A stretch of DNA of 42,500 nucleotides from Lobosporangium transversale (taxonomy: Eukaryota > Mortierellomycota > Mortierellomycetes > Mortierellales > Mortierellaceae). The notes below the pieces were generated by a model, which did not search any database, was not told where the DNA came from, and saw only the letters and a list, made by a program, of their open reading frames with translations. The DNA is taken from NCBI RefSeq assembly GCF_002105155.1, contig NW_019029047.1:1-42500 (forward strand), in the 5' to 3' direction. The position numbers and the translations under genes are program-made. The first letter of the stretch is position 1; each line of letters opens with the position of its first letter. Below, piece by piece: positions 1 through 10,700 of this stretch.

Positions 1-1400
1 AAACGAACTGACTATGTATACCTCGTGGTCAGCAACCATGTAAACATAATATACGCTAGGCTATCCCTTTGGATGGGACTGGAAGAGAAATTTATAAAGA
101 AAAGATCGCACTAAAGATGCGTTTACAAGTAAAAGCTTTTGGATTCTCTGTGTTGACAACTATCTTTCATCTAAGAGTGCTCCCCGTTCTTCCCTGTCAG
201 CTGAAAGTAGAGAAGTCGTTATTAGCAGCATACTAACTATGACAGGCATAGGAAGCCTTGCTTCTGGCTGAGGATCCACGACGAATCGAAATGCAATGGT
301 CCTACACGCACTCAGCCTGAACAAGCCCAAAACATGATCATCTTGAACAGCATCTCGAAGGTTTCCTCCCACCATCTCTGCCATGGCAGTTACAGGCAGA
401 GAGGGCTGAAGGAAAGAAAAAAGAAGGAAACGAGAGAAACAACTGTCGGATTGTCTAGACAGAATAATAACGGATTGATGGATACATGGAGGATTGGGCC
501 GCTTTGCAACTAATACGAGCGTAAAGCGACTACAGCTTATTGAGGAATTGGAGAATAAACACTCTGCTACTGAAAGTGTATTGCACTCAAACCAAAACAA
601 ACCATGTACACGTATGGGGGCCATCATCACCAACACTATCCTCTATTGCATACACACTTCTCTCTCTCTTTCTCCCTATCAAAATCATATCTAAACTGGA
701 CCATCAATTGAAAGTCAGAATTATGAAGGAAATAACGAGCTATTTCAGGAAAGAAAAGGCGCAATGTTGGTTGATGTTTAGTTAGAAGAGAGACCAATGC
801 ACATGAACAGCTTTGCCAAGCTCAGTCGTGAAAAAAGAAATTGAAGTAATCAATGTCTTATTACCGTTGCGTGCGATTGAAGGAGAGGAAGCGTGCGAGT
901 GTTTAGATATTTGGAGTGTATGTGTATATCTGCATGTGTGTGGTCGGCTAAAGAGTAACCAACATTTTTTTTTGGTTTGAGTAAATGTGAAGCACACTGC
1001 CATCATCATCTACAAAATGGAGGCAGTTCAAAAGGAGAAAAGGAGAAAAGAAAGAGAGTCAGCCTCTTTGACTTCCCGCCCTTTGTCCTTCTCAACCAAT
1101 CTACAAAGAGCATTCATTGTACACACAATAGGAAATATATATATATATATAAAGATTGCATGACAAGGAAAAAAGAAAACCTTTATCTAATATCTCAACC
1201 CTGTAATGCTTTTCATTCTATTTCCCAAGCTCCCCTTTTATTGCACGCGTATCAAAGCAAAATAGAGATTGGGAGAGTACGCCAATAAACAACACTGATA
1301 GTTTGGGAATAAATAATAGACGCAACCAGTTCAGAAATCAACGCCAACTATGCCATCAATTGCTGAAAAAAGGATTTTGTCTGAACCTATCCCATGTACC
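1..1400. other. Stretch without a confident gene
   Basis: I see no supportable gene here. Open frames are short and lack domains. The longest lies on the minus strand (about 160-636) and has no recognisable motif, splice partner or composition signal. A short TA run occurs near 1136-1152. The sequence is AT-rich spacer, typical of the other intergenic parts of the window. Confidence 0.6.
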
Positions 1401-1409
1401 ATCATCGGT

Positions 1410-2706
1410 ACATGCGCAAGATAGCGAAGGAAAAAAAAAAAAAAAGATGGAGGATGTGGGGTGGGAAGGAAGGAAAGAGGGAAGAGAAGAGCCTATAAAA
1501 TAGATGGAGCAAGGATATTTAATAAAAATTGCTATTCGATTAGACACGCTTTTCAGCAAAGTAGCAGAAGTAGCAACAGTTGCAAAGCAGCAAACACAAA
1601 TGACAAGTAACAAACAACAGCGAAGCAGTGTAGAGTATCTGTTTGACATTGGAGATGATCGGCTGATAAATCGATATGAGGAAAAAGATCGACTCTTCCT
1701 CTTATTATATTTTTACGCGTTCATTCGCATTCAGTTTGTCGACCTGTCTGTTACACCTCATTCTTCATACCACAGCCATGCTATGCTACTGCACGACCAA
1801 CATGGCACGTTTTGACTAACATTACCAACTGTGGCTCGTGCTTACATCTTACTTCTCTACCTCTTAGCAAACTGAAATACCTTATTTATTTAAGCTATAA
1901 ACCATGTCACCTTGAAATGATGATCCGACATCGGTTTGCTATACCTTTATTCAATAAGCTGCACATCTCAATACAAATACATATTCTTTCTTGTAATTGT
2001 GTAATTGTTGTTTGTTTATTGCAGAGCCATGGCACAAGCAAGCGTCGTTGATCAAACTTGCTTTTCTTATTTTTTTTTCTTTTGGCTGTCTTGCAAAAGC
2101 TAAAACATGTTCAGGTTGGTGACGCGAACCAACCATCTATTGCTTCATGTAAAGAGATGATGTGCTCTTCTCTACTTGTCACAGATGAAAACTATTCAGC
2201 TTCCATTACATGAAAACATTCCTACACAGGCAAGACATACAAGCATCATCTCGCGGATCCATCATTCACTTCCATCTTTCATCCATCTTTCATTCTAGTG
2301 CCAAAAAGACAATTCTAAACACATCTGAAAAAAATGACCACTCGAGCAGAAATGACAAAACTAATTGATCTTTAGTTGACGCGCATCGTAAAAAAGAGAA
2401 AAATGCGATAATTTTAGCTTCACAAGGACAGGGAGACGCATGCTTCTAATATTTCATCATCCCTTCATCTTTCATCATTCATCTTTCATCTTTCAGCACA
2501 TAAGAAAATCTCCCTTGCATTTCTTTTTTAATAGTTCAAATCTCGAATCTTTTGCAACATACGTGCATGTAAGAATCAGGCAAACATGACTAGAGCAAGA
2601 AAACATTCTTTCACTCACCATTAACAAACAGTCTTTTGACAACCATTCTTCTCTCAGTGGTGTGGATAGGGATACAGTCTACGAACGTAAAGGAGAGCTA
2701 TAAATC
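1410..2706 (+). repeat. Upstream part of duplicated segment, copy 1
   Basis: Non-coding sequence upstream of the first NACHT-WD40 gene that recurs, diverged and with indels, at about 13300-15460 upstream of the second. Shared landmarks include the block around 1770-1840 (matching 13430-13510), the block around 1880-2030 (matching 13790-13955) and the stretch at 2050-2150 containing AACATGTTCAGGTTGGTGA (matching 14870-14950). A CATCTTT-type microsatellite lies near 2455-2500. The last 60 bases before the ATG at 2707 are also conserved between copies and presumably include the promoter and 5' UTR. No conventional TATA element can be assigned with certainty. Confidence 0.75.
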
Positions 2707-5583
2707 ATGTTTCGCAGCATCAATTCTCCATCACGAAGCACACTCTCGCCAGCACAGGCTCTGAGACTCTTTGACTTGTACATGCAGGGCACTCGCACTA
2801 TAGAAGACGATAGCATCCTAGTGACAGAGCTATGCCTCGATGCTGACTCTGTACTGTCTCGTATTCAGAAGCCTTGGAAGAGGTCCTTCGCTTCAATGAC
2901 TGCAGCCTCTTCGATCTCTTCAGGTCACAATGAAGACAAGGGATTGCACCAAAGTATTGGCTCAGCCTACCATGAACTTGCTCGCTTATTCGAGCAATTG
3001 GGTCACTTAGCTGATGCACAAAGACGAGACAAGAAAGCAGAGAAATGGGGATATATCCAAGGAAGCAACAACAACAACAACAACAGCAGCAATAACAGCA
3101 ATGTCACTGCTAACCAACAAGTCAACGGATGCAGTAGTAGCAAATTGAGCAATATGATGGAAACAGGGCAATTCACACCAGTACAGACCATTGCAACTAT
3201 CTCAAAGGACATATTCAACCACAATGAACCTCTAACAGTCATCAGGTACACCTTACCAGATGTCGATGCAAGTCTGGATGATATCTGCCAGCTTACATAT
3301 TGTCTCAGTCTGTTTCCTACTGCTCCTATCCAAACAAATGATCTTGATGACCACGAGAAAGAGTGGCGGCAGACCATATCAAACAACCAAGATGAGCATG
3401 ATCGATTGCGTAAATTGGCATCGGATGTGATTGAATTGTTCATCAGCGATGGGATTAAGGCAGAAACTACCATCGCTGAGGTTGTAACCCTGGCTCCAGT
3501 TCTTGACCAAACACAGTTCAGAGTACTACTTGCGGCTTTGATCAATGACATCAGCCATAACATCATACTGGAGACTCATATGCTGGAAGGATTGGCTCAG
3601 TTGATGCATCATGCTCCTCTTGGATACCTCGACTCGGATGATCTTGTCAAGATCCTCAATATTCTCAATTCTCGGCTGCAAAGCGCACATGTTCAATCTG
3701 GAGACCATCTCTATCACCTTTCAGCTACAGTCTCACATGTTCTCGATGCGATGGTCAACAACCAAGTCAAGGGTCTGAAGCGGGAACAGCTGCATGAGCC
3801 ACTTGCTGCATACCTCAAAGGACTAAAAGAGAGTACAGACCCTCATCTAATCTATCAAGCAGCTTATGCTTTCCAAGCACTATTGTACATTCCAGACGAC
3901 GAAACGACAATACAAGCCATGCTCCGACGGACATCAGCAGTACTTCGAGGAGTGTTTGGAGTAGTGAGTGCAGTCAAGGACATGAATGTGAATGTCTTCA
4001 GGGACGAGATAAGCAATATTCAGAAAGGACTTCCATCAGTGACAGATATCATGGACAAGAGTCTAGAGGTGTACAAGGGAACAACATCACTCTATGAGAG
4101 TGGAGTGGCATTCAGAGAGTGTATGGAAGAAGGACTCAGCTTCAGTCGCAAGTCAGGATGGTATCCAGCACTTCGAGTAGCTGATGGACTACTGCAGAGA
4201 GGCGAGCTGACCAAGTTCAAGACTCTTGTGTGTGAAGTCTCCTGTCGAAATGAAGTAGCATTCCAATGGGGACTCTGTCAGATGTTGGGACAGGTTGCAG
4301 CAGATACAAAGTGGAGCATGGATATTCGGCAAGATGCCGTCACATTCCTAGGAGAGATATACAGGAATGACAAGGAGTGGGGACAGCATATACGCATTAA
4401 GCAATGGATCATAAATATCCTTAGACAACTATCCTCGTTACCACCAGATGGTTTCCAAGGCATGTGTTCCATTCTTGTATGGATAATGTTTGGTGACAAT
4501 GAGGCTAAAGACTATATACTAACCCACGTACTCTATACATGTTTTCGCTCCTTCTTTCTGTTCACATTTATTTTAGCTGCAAACACTCTTTTGAATGATC
4601 TCAAGGCGGATGGAGGTGACCAAAAACAGGAGCTATACAGGACCTCTCTTCAAGAGCCATTGATCCAGTTCTCCTCTGCCTCTGTTGCTGCACTCTCTCG
4701 ACCTAAATCCTCACACTTACTTGATCGTGTACAGAAGAAGACAGGTGTTGAGGATAGTCTACGGAAACTAAAGAGGCAACGGATAGATATTGGAAATAGT
4801 CAAGGGTTCTATGTCCGGCAGTATGCCAAAGCAAGTCCTCAAGCGAGCGATGACGAGCGGTTCTTGTTGATGGACAAAGTGAAAGAGTTCCTAGACAGCA
4901 AGCAGAAAGTGATGCTTGTGCAAGGAGATTCAGGAGCAGGCAAATCCACATTCAACAGCACTCTAGAGCGTATGCTTTGGGAGACATATCAAGAGAGACA
5001 TGGTCGGATTCCACTGTTCATCAACCTTCCAGCCATCGACAAGCCAGAGAAGGGTATGGTTGCAAAGCAACTGCAAGACTACGGTTTCACAGACTCGGAG
5101 ATCAAGGAGCTGAAGAATAATCGGTCATTTGTGTTGATCTGTGATGGATATGATGAGAGCATGCAGACCAACAACCTGTATGCATCCAACCAACTGAATA
5201 AGGCTGGAGAGTGGGAATGTCAGATGGTGATCAGCTGTCGCAGTGAGTACCTTGGATCGGACTATCGAGATCGATTTCAACCTATGGACCGTAATCACCA
5301 AGCAGATAGTGGATTGTTCCAAGAGGCAGTGATTGTGCCATTCTCAGAGGCACAGATTGAAGACTATATCGAACAATATGTAGAATCTATGGATCTGCTG
5401 TGGGGTGTGGAGGACTATAAGGATGCACTCAAGATGGTCCCTAGCCTACAAGAGCTTGTGAAGAACCCATTCATACTATCGATGTCACTAGAAGTACTCC
5501 CACGGATGGTGGATCCAAGTCGAGAGCTCACCAAGAGCAAGATCAAGCGGGTCACATTGTATGACCAGTTTGTTGAGCAGTGA
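2707..5583 (+). CDS. NACHT-WD40 (STAND/NLR-like) protein, copy 1, N-terminal part ending at premature stop
   Basis: First of two tandem paralogues. The frame encodes an N-terminal helical region with a TPR-like segment (about residues 80-115). An Asn/Ser-rich linker follows, encoded by AAC/AGC triplets near 3065-3105, and then a long ARM-like helical region. The NACHT NTPase has Walker A GDSGAGKST (residues 701-709 if the intron is removed) and Walker B FVLICDGYDE (769-778), followed by the SCRSEY segment typical of NACHT proteins. NACHT proteins are signal-transduction ATPases that oligomerise; in fungi, NACHT-WD40 proteins act in non-self recognition. The frame stops at TGA 5581-5583, where the paralogue has TGG (Trp), so translation would give about 919 residues lacking pentapeptide and WD40 repeats. 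The start is the ATG conserved in both copies. An intron at 4460-4576 has an atypical GC donor. The gene could be a pseudogene or a truncated, NACHT-only product; the sequence cannot decide. Confidence 0.85.
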   Translation: MFRSINSPSRSTLSPAQALRLFDLYMQGTRTIEDDSILVTELCLDADSVLSRIQKPWKRSFASMTAASSISSGHNEDKGLHQSIGSAYHELARLFEQLGHLADAQRRDKKAEKWGYIQGSNNNNNNSSNNSNVTANQQVNGCSSSKLSNMMETGQFTPVQTIATISKDIFNHNEPLTVIRYTLPDVDASLDDICQLTYCLSLFPTAPIQTNDLDDHEKEWRQTISNNQDEHDRLRKLASDVIELFISDGIKAETTIAEVVTLAPVLDQTQFRVLLAALINDISHNIILETHMLEGLAQLMHHAPLGYLDSDDLVKILNILNSRLQSAHVQSGDHLYHLSATVSHVLDAMVNNQVKGLKREQLHEPLAAYLKGLKESTDPHLIYQAAYAFQALLYIPDDETTIQAMLRRTSAVLRGVFGVVSAVKDMNVNVFRDEISNIQKGLPSVTDIMDKSLEVYKGTTSLYESGVAFRECMEEGLSFSRKSGWYPALRVADGLLQRGELTKFKTLVCEVSCRNEVAFQWGLCQMLGQVAADTKWSMDIRQDAVTFLGEIYRNDKEWGQHIRIKQWIINILRQLSSLPPDGFQGMCSILVWIMFGDNEAKDYILTHVLYTCFRSFFLFTFILAANTLLNDLKADGGDQKQELYRTSLQEPLIQFSSASVAALSRPKSSHLLDRVQKKTGVEDSLRKLKRQRIDIGNSQGFYVRQYAKASPQASDDERFLLMDKVKEFLDSKQKVMLVQGDSGAGKSTFNSTLERMLWETYQERHGRIPLFINLPAIDKPEKGMVAKQLQDYGFTDSEIKELKNNRSFVLICDGYDESMQTNNLYASNQLNKAGEWECQMVISCRSEYLGSDYRDRFQPMDRNHQADSGLFQEAVIVPFSEAQIEDYIEQYVESMDLLWGVEDYKDALKMVPSLQELVKNPFILSMSLEVLPRMVDPSRELTKSKIKRVTLYDQFVEQ
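4460..4576 (+). other. Candidate GC-AG intron, in-frame if retained
   Basis: It corresponds exactly to the GT-AG intron 17205-17320 of the paralogue. The donor reads CAAG|GCATGT instead of CAAG|GTAAGT. The branch site TACTAAC and a TTTTAG acceptor are kept. The length is 117 nt, a multiple of three, and no stop codon occurs in the host frame, so retention would insert 39 residues. Removal restores the alignment with the paralogue. Splicing through the GC donor is an inference. Confidence 0.75.
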
Positions 5584-8500
5584 CTTGAACGAGGCAAGAA
5601 GCGACTAGGCGAGACACTTAGGCCAGAAGATAGAGGGACTTTCAGAGTGTTGACAGATGAAGGGTTTGCAGAAAATGGGATCAAGTACCTGAAGGGACTA
5701 GCTGTAGCGATCTACAAGCATCAAAATGGCAATCCAGTGATGGAATATTCGCCATCCAAGGATAAAGGCACATGGAAAGAAGAGTACCTCAGCAAAGAGA
5801 ATAGAAGGAACCTATTACGTGAGGCTTCGCCACTCACTCGAACAGGCAATCAATATCGGTTTCTCCATCGATCTATTCTAGAGTACTGTCTAGTACGATC
5901 GATATTTGAGCCGCAACCGATGATGAGTACGTCTGCAAATGATGGAGAAGCAAAGGCGACTATACCACCGTCTCGTCGACAGAGTATTAGTTCGATGTTC
6001 AGTTTCGAAGGCATGGATATCAAAGAGAGCGAGCAGGAAGTGGAAGTGGCCACACCTGATGAGACATCACCTTTAGTATGGAGGAGTTTTGTAGATGAGC
6101 CATCTATTCTTCAGTTCCTGGAGGATCGTGTCCGTCTTGAGGCGGTGTTTAGACAGCAGTTGTATGGATATGTAGAGCTCTCAAAGAGTGATAGCAAGTG
6201 GCGGATAGCAGCAGCGAATGCGATGACAATCTTGATCCGATCAGGCGAGTCATTTATCGGAGCAGACCTGCGAGGCATCCAGATTCCAGGAGCCAACCTC
6301 AGCCATGGTATTTTTGAGTATGCTCAGCTACAAGGAGCAGATCTGAGGAAGGTGAACTTACGGAAATGTTGGCTTCGTTCAGCAAACCTGAGTGGAGCAA
6401 AGATGGCAGGAGTACAGTTTGGCGAATGGCCACTTCTTGAAGCCAGTGGCTATGTATGGGATGGAGCATATTCACCTGATGGCAAGACACTCGCTGCAGT
6501 TATCAGAAACAGATCAGATAGCAATCCAATCATCGTGTATGACACATCAACATGGGAGAAGCTTTTTGCTTTGAAGGACGATGTAACTGACGACAGCCTT
6601 TTATACTCACCAGACAGCAGATATATTGCCTCCTGGCACTATAACGAAAGCGTAGTTCTAATTTGGGATGCAGGATCGGGAGCATTGGTTCACAGATTGG
6701 TGGGCCATACAGGGCGTGTCTACTGTGAAGCGTACTCGCCAAGCGGGAACGATCTTGCTTCAGCTAGCGATGATGGCTCAGTGCGAATGTGGGATACCCA
6801 ATCAGGCGTTCTCAAATTTATGTTAGAGGGTCATACTGATGCTGTGAGGAGTATGGCATATTCACCTGATGGAAAGCAGATTGCAACTGGCGGTAAAGAC
6901 ATGACATTACGGCTATGGGATGCGACATCAGGGCAACAGTCGATGTTGCTGATGGACCATGCCTCTGAGATTGAGCAAATTTTGTATCCACCTAATGGTC
7001 AGGAAATCATAACTCGTTGTTTGGAAGATTACTGGCTGCATGTGTGGGATGTTAGATCAGGTCAAAAGAAGTTTGGTTTGGAGCATGGTGATTGGGTCGA
7101 TGGGATACAGTATTCACCTAATGGGAAGTTTGCTGCCTCGTTCACCGTGACGGAGATACATCAGTGGGATATGCAAACAGGGCAAGTCATTCATACTTTT
7201 GGTAAGGAATTTTTAGGTATCAGTGATCTAAAGTATTCACCAAACGGAGAAGCGATAGCTGCCTGCGATCAGAGCAACACAATATGGCTTTGGGATGCGA
7301 GATCAAGGCAACTCATGAATACCTTCTACGGTCACTCTGATTGGATAAAATGCTTGGCATATTCACCAAACAACCACCAGATTGCGTCCTTCAGTAGTGA
7401 CAAAACGATACGTCTATGGGATACTCGGCCACAACAATCCAGTCACGACTTACATAGCTATTCAGCAAGAATCCGTGGCATAACGAGCTCGCCGGATGGG
7501 CAGCAAATAGCTTCACGCAGTCAGGACGGAACAGCGCGTATGTGGGATGCAAGGACAGGACAGTCCATCCACACTTTGCAATGCCCCGATAAAGATATAC
7601 AAGATATCAAGTATTTACCTGATGGCCGGTTGCTTGCCTCTCGCCATTATTCTCCACGCGTCTATCTTTGGGATGTCCGAACAGGCGTACCCGTTCACAC
7701 TTTGGAGCTACAAGGCGAAGGTGCTGATGATATAAAGGCCTTTGATTTCTCACCTATTGGCCACCAAATTGCCTGTGGTCATATGTCTGGAAGAGTGACT
7801 ATATGGAACACACAAACAGGAGAGCTCATCCGCACACTACATGGCCACAAAACATATTTAAGGATTGTGGTATTCTCACCTAATGGCGACCAGATTGCTT
7901 CGTACGATGGCGGTGGAAACATCATAGTCTGGAAAGCTCAATCAGGGGAACTCCAGCATGAAGCGAGTGAAGTGAGTGATAGAGCAAACAGGTACTCTTA
8001 TATCGTATACACGCCTGACAGCCGGAAGATAGTGTTGTGGAACGACTATATTCGCGACAACTGCCAAGTATGGAGTGCAGGAACAGGTGGGATATGTTAC
8101 GAAATACAGTTTGACGATGAGCTAAATTGTATAGCATTTTCACCATGCAGTCAACAGATGGCTGTTGGACATGGGAGAGGGCTGGTTAGTGTGGCGGATA
8201 TTGAAACAGGGTCAATACTATGGGTGCTTGAAGGACATATTTACAGGATTACTGATATTGCTTATTCGCCTGATGGAAGGTACATTGCCTCAAGTAGTTG
8301 GGACAAGACAGTGCGAGTGTGGGACCCAAAATCAGGCCAGTGTTTGATTGTAATCCCATGTGAAGGTGGTGAAGCTGATACGCTTGTATGGAATGCCTCT
8401 AAAGAGGACCACTATCTGGTTACAGGCTGTGAGGATGGTTCTATTCGGATGTGGCAGATTGTGAAGGAGAATGAGGAATACCAATACCGTCTAAAGTGGA

Positions 8501-8931
8501 GCACCAAGCAAACAGCCCTTAATGCAAACAACACTCGTATTCACTCTGTAGATGGGTTGAGTGAAGTCAACAGGAAGCTTCTGGTGCAATATGGAGCTAT
8601 AGACGAGCAATCCTCCTCTTTGGCTGTGCATGAGGCGATCAAGAGTGTAGGGACGCCACCTATAGCATCCAAGACCAAGAATGGGCTCAGTCAAGTGAGC
8701 CATTATCAAACCACCAACAAAGGTAGATTTAGAAGCAGATCCAAAGACAGAAGGGCTGAACGAACGAACACGATTTACAGGTTGACAGAAACAAGCCAGT
8801 TGATCGGAGGATACCGGCTCAAATGCAGAGTATGCAAGGAATGTAGTATTGCACATATCATTTCATGCGAGCCTTGTGAGTCAAGAGTAAAGTGTGTGGA
8901 TAGGCAGGAAGTGGTTCAGGATATAGAATAA
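5584..8931 (+). pseudogene. NACHT-WD40 copy 1, C-terminal part after the in-frame stop (pentapeptide + WD40)
   Basis: Direct in-frame continuation of the preceding coding region after TGA 5581-5583; the frame stays open for 1,115 codons to TAA 8929-8931. It encodes the end of the STAND module, a short pentapeptide-repeat stretch (A(D/N)LR-type units around nt 6240-6420), and about 16 WD40 repeats of roughly 42 residues, most ending in WD (for example SPDGKQIATGGKDMTLRLWD). It ends in a Cys-rich tail, C-x2-C-x2-C-x3-H-x3-C-x2-C. In NLR-like proteins the WD40 propeller is the recognition end. There is no obvious start of its own near the stop, so expression would need readthrough, reinitiation or RNA editing. 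Near 8710-8800 the reading frame differs from the paralogue over about 25 codons, as if two indels compensate. The long open frame argues that the stop is recent. Confidence 0.8.
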
Positions 8932-8932
8932 A
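8927..8932 (+). terminator. AATAAA overlapping the stop codon, copy 1
   Basis: The canonical poly-A signal AATAAA contains the TAA stop codon (8929-8931). The same arrangement is kept in the second copy at 21659-21664. Whether it is used as a cleavage signal is inferred; a second A-rich stretch follows about 35 bases later. Confidence 0.4.
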
Positions 8933-9053
8933 GTGCAGGCATTGCCTCTTTACAATCACAGCATAAAAAAGAAAGTGCTTGTTGAATAAGAGAGGATAGC
9001 TTGAGAAAGACTGGTGTGTTTATAGAGAAATATTTAGTGGCTACATCTATATA

Positions 9054-9541
9054 CTAGAGGTCTGAATAGTCCCAGTCTGCAGGAGCCAAGTAGACTGTAT
9101 CAGCACTTTCAACGCTCGGTAGCTGCTGTAGGCGATCCTGCATGGCAAGTAGTTTGGGTACATCTTCTGGCTCTTTGGCATGAAATATGCTTAATCTCTA
9201 TCAATGTATTTTTATTTTTTATTTTTTATAAAAAGAGAAAAAAGTACATATGCGTTAGATTCTTGTATATGCTTTCTGTTCATGCTCAAATATAGGAAAT
9301 GATACGCATAAAAGTAAAGAATACAAACCTTGTTGGCATCAAAGGACTGATGCATATTCATAGGTGGTGTAATCTTGAACCACTCTGTGATTTTATCAAG
9401 CGATCTGCCTACTGTCCATGTTTTGTCCACAAACACTGCCTTGTCATTCAGCTGTGGATATAGAGGCGATCGAATATGGAGGTATAGTCTCGAGTTAAGT
9501 GGGATCTTGTCTTCACCCTGTCATTCACCACAACAGCAGAT

Positions 9542-9574
<33 letters not shown>

Positions 9575-10700
9575 CAAGGCAGAGTACATTTGATTAGCCA
9601 TTGCTCTTTGCTGTACGATGTTGCCATACACATAAATACTCGTTTAGACAATCCGAACAGTACATTCATTACCTGTGCCGATTTTATCAATTTTAAAACT
9701 GATACCATCCGTGGGGCTTTTTTAGCCTTTGGTTTAGTTGCTGTGGATGATCCTGCTGATGGTAGGATTTTGTTCTCATCTGCCGATCTCGAAGCAGCAG
9801 CAGCAGCAGCGGCAGTAGCAGTAGTGGAAGAAGTAGTGGTAGTTGTAGTAGAGGCAGCAGCCGCTTTTCTTGCTGCAAGTTTTGCTTTAGCCTCTGCAAT
9901 TGTCTTTTTAGTCGCTTCCGCTCTCTCATTCCTACTCTCCTCGTTCACTAATAGTGCTGGCGCTGGTGCTGATGCCGATGTTGCTCCTGATGATAATGAT
10001 GATGATGATGATGATGATGATGAGGAGGAGGAGGTGGAGGACACCTTGTTCTCAAATGTCTCTTGGATACTCGCTTTGAGTTCCTGTTTCCTTTGTTGTT
10101 TTGCAATGGCTTCTTGTTCAAGTTCCTTCAGTTTTGGACAGTCGTGTTCATGAGGGTGTCGATGTGCTAAACAAAATGTTTGTCCACATCCTCCTCCTCC
10201 TACTTCTCCTCCTTGGTGTACATGTACATGTATGGACCACTCGACTTTTTACACGACAACCAGGTTGAGCACAGAGGACAGCTATAGATTGAACAGGTGG
10301 AAGGAGATGAATGCGACAGCCGCTTTCCTGGTGTTCTTTGAGCTATTATAAAAAGAAGAAGAGGAAGCAAAAACAAAAAAAAAACAAAAGCAGCTATTAA
10401 ACCTTTAGCACTCTACTAATTGTAAAGAAATGGAAATAAAGGGCTGTAGAAGAAAAAGGAGGAATGAATATTGCTTTTAACGCTGGTTTTTTTTTTTTTT
10501 TTTTTTTACAATGGTCGCAGGATCCTGTTGCTTGGCTGTCAGAACCATCTTTTCACATTGTGGACACTGTTGGACTGATTAGCCTGGGACTCCTTTAACC
10601 ATCCTTCACAGGCATGACTCTCTGTAGCGGTGGCAGAGCAAAAAGTACTATGGCAGAATACACATTCGTACGGTGGAAAACAAGGCTCTGGAAGCTCCAT
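9054..10700 (-). pseudogene. AN1-type zinc finger protein, ZFAND1/Cuz1-like, with two frameshifts
   Basis: Minus-strand gene read as four exons: 10700-10510, 10342-9673, 9517-9329 and 9197-9054. Exon 1 carries a degraded first AN1 finger (PPYECVFCHSTFC). Exon 2 has the second finger ending FCLAHRHPHEHDCPKL, then a Ser/Ala/Thr low-complexity linker. Exons 3-4 encode the ubiquitin-like end (RLYLHIRSPLYP, VFVDKTWTVGRSLDKI) and stop after DWDYSDL. AN1-UBL proteins of this family bring Cdc48/p97 and the proteasome to arsenite-induced stress granules. The exon joins at 9673/9517 and 9329/9197 keep phase 0. One frameshift lies near 10575 and another in the T5 run near 10246; the first finger also looks damaged. 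These could be real decay or assembly errors. The 5' end beyond 10700 is uncertain. It faces the NACHT-WD40 gene tail to tail, 122 bases away. Confidence 0.75.
9543..9574. repeat. Poly-T run inside AN1 gene intron
   Basis: An uninterrupted run of 32 T lies within the intron between exons 2 and 3 of the AN1 gene. The homologous run in the second copy (22295-22323) has 29 T, so the run predates the duplication. Confidence 0.9.

Noticed and set aside
160..636. Minus-strand frame of 158 codons
   Set aside because: No motif, no paralogue in the duplicated segment and no clear splice partners. It may be chance.
1303..1815. Plus-strand frames around 1.3-1.8 kb as genes
   Set aside because: The homologous region of copy 2 is also open only in short pieces with different frames, so the sequence is conserved as DNA, not as protein.
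2533..2550. GTTCAAATCTC as a tRNA T-loop
   Set aside because: No matching acceptor stem, D-arm or anticodon arm can be formed around it.
5581..5583. TGA in the NLR as selenocysteine or reassigned codon
   Set aside because: The paralogue has Trp, other frames in the window end normally at TGA (for example 32684-32686), and fungi of this kind are not known to use selenocysteine. A nonsense mutation is simpler.
9590..10153. Plus-strand frame rich in Ala/Val/Asp across 9.6-10.1 kb
   Set aside because: It is the antisense of the Ser/Ala-rich exon of the AN1 gene. The minus strand has the zinc finger, splice sites and UBL.
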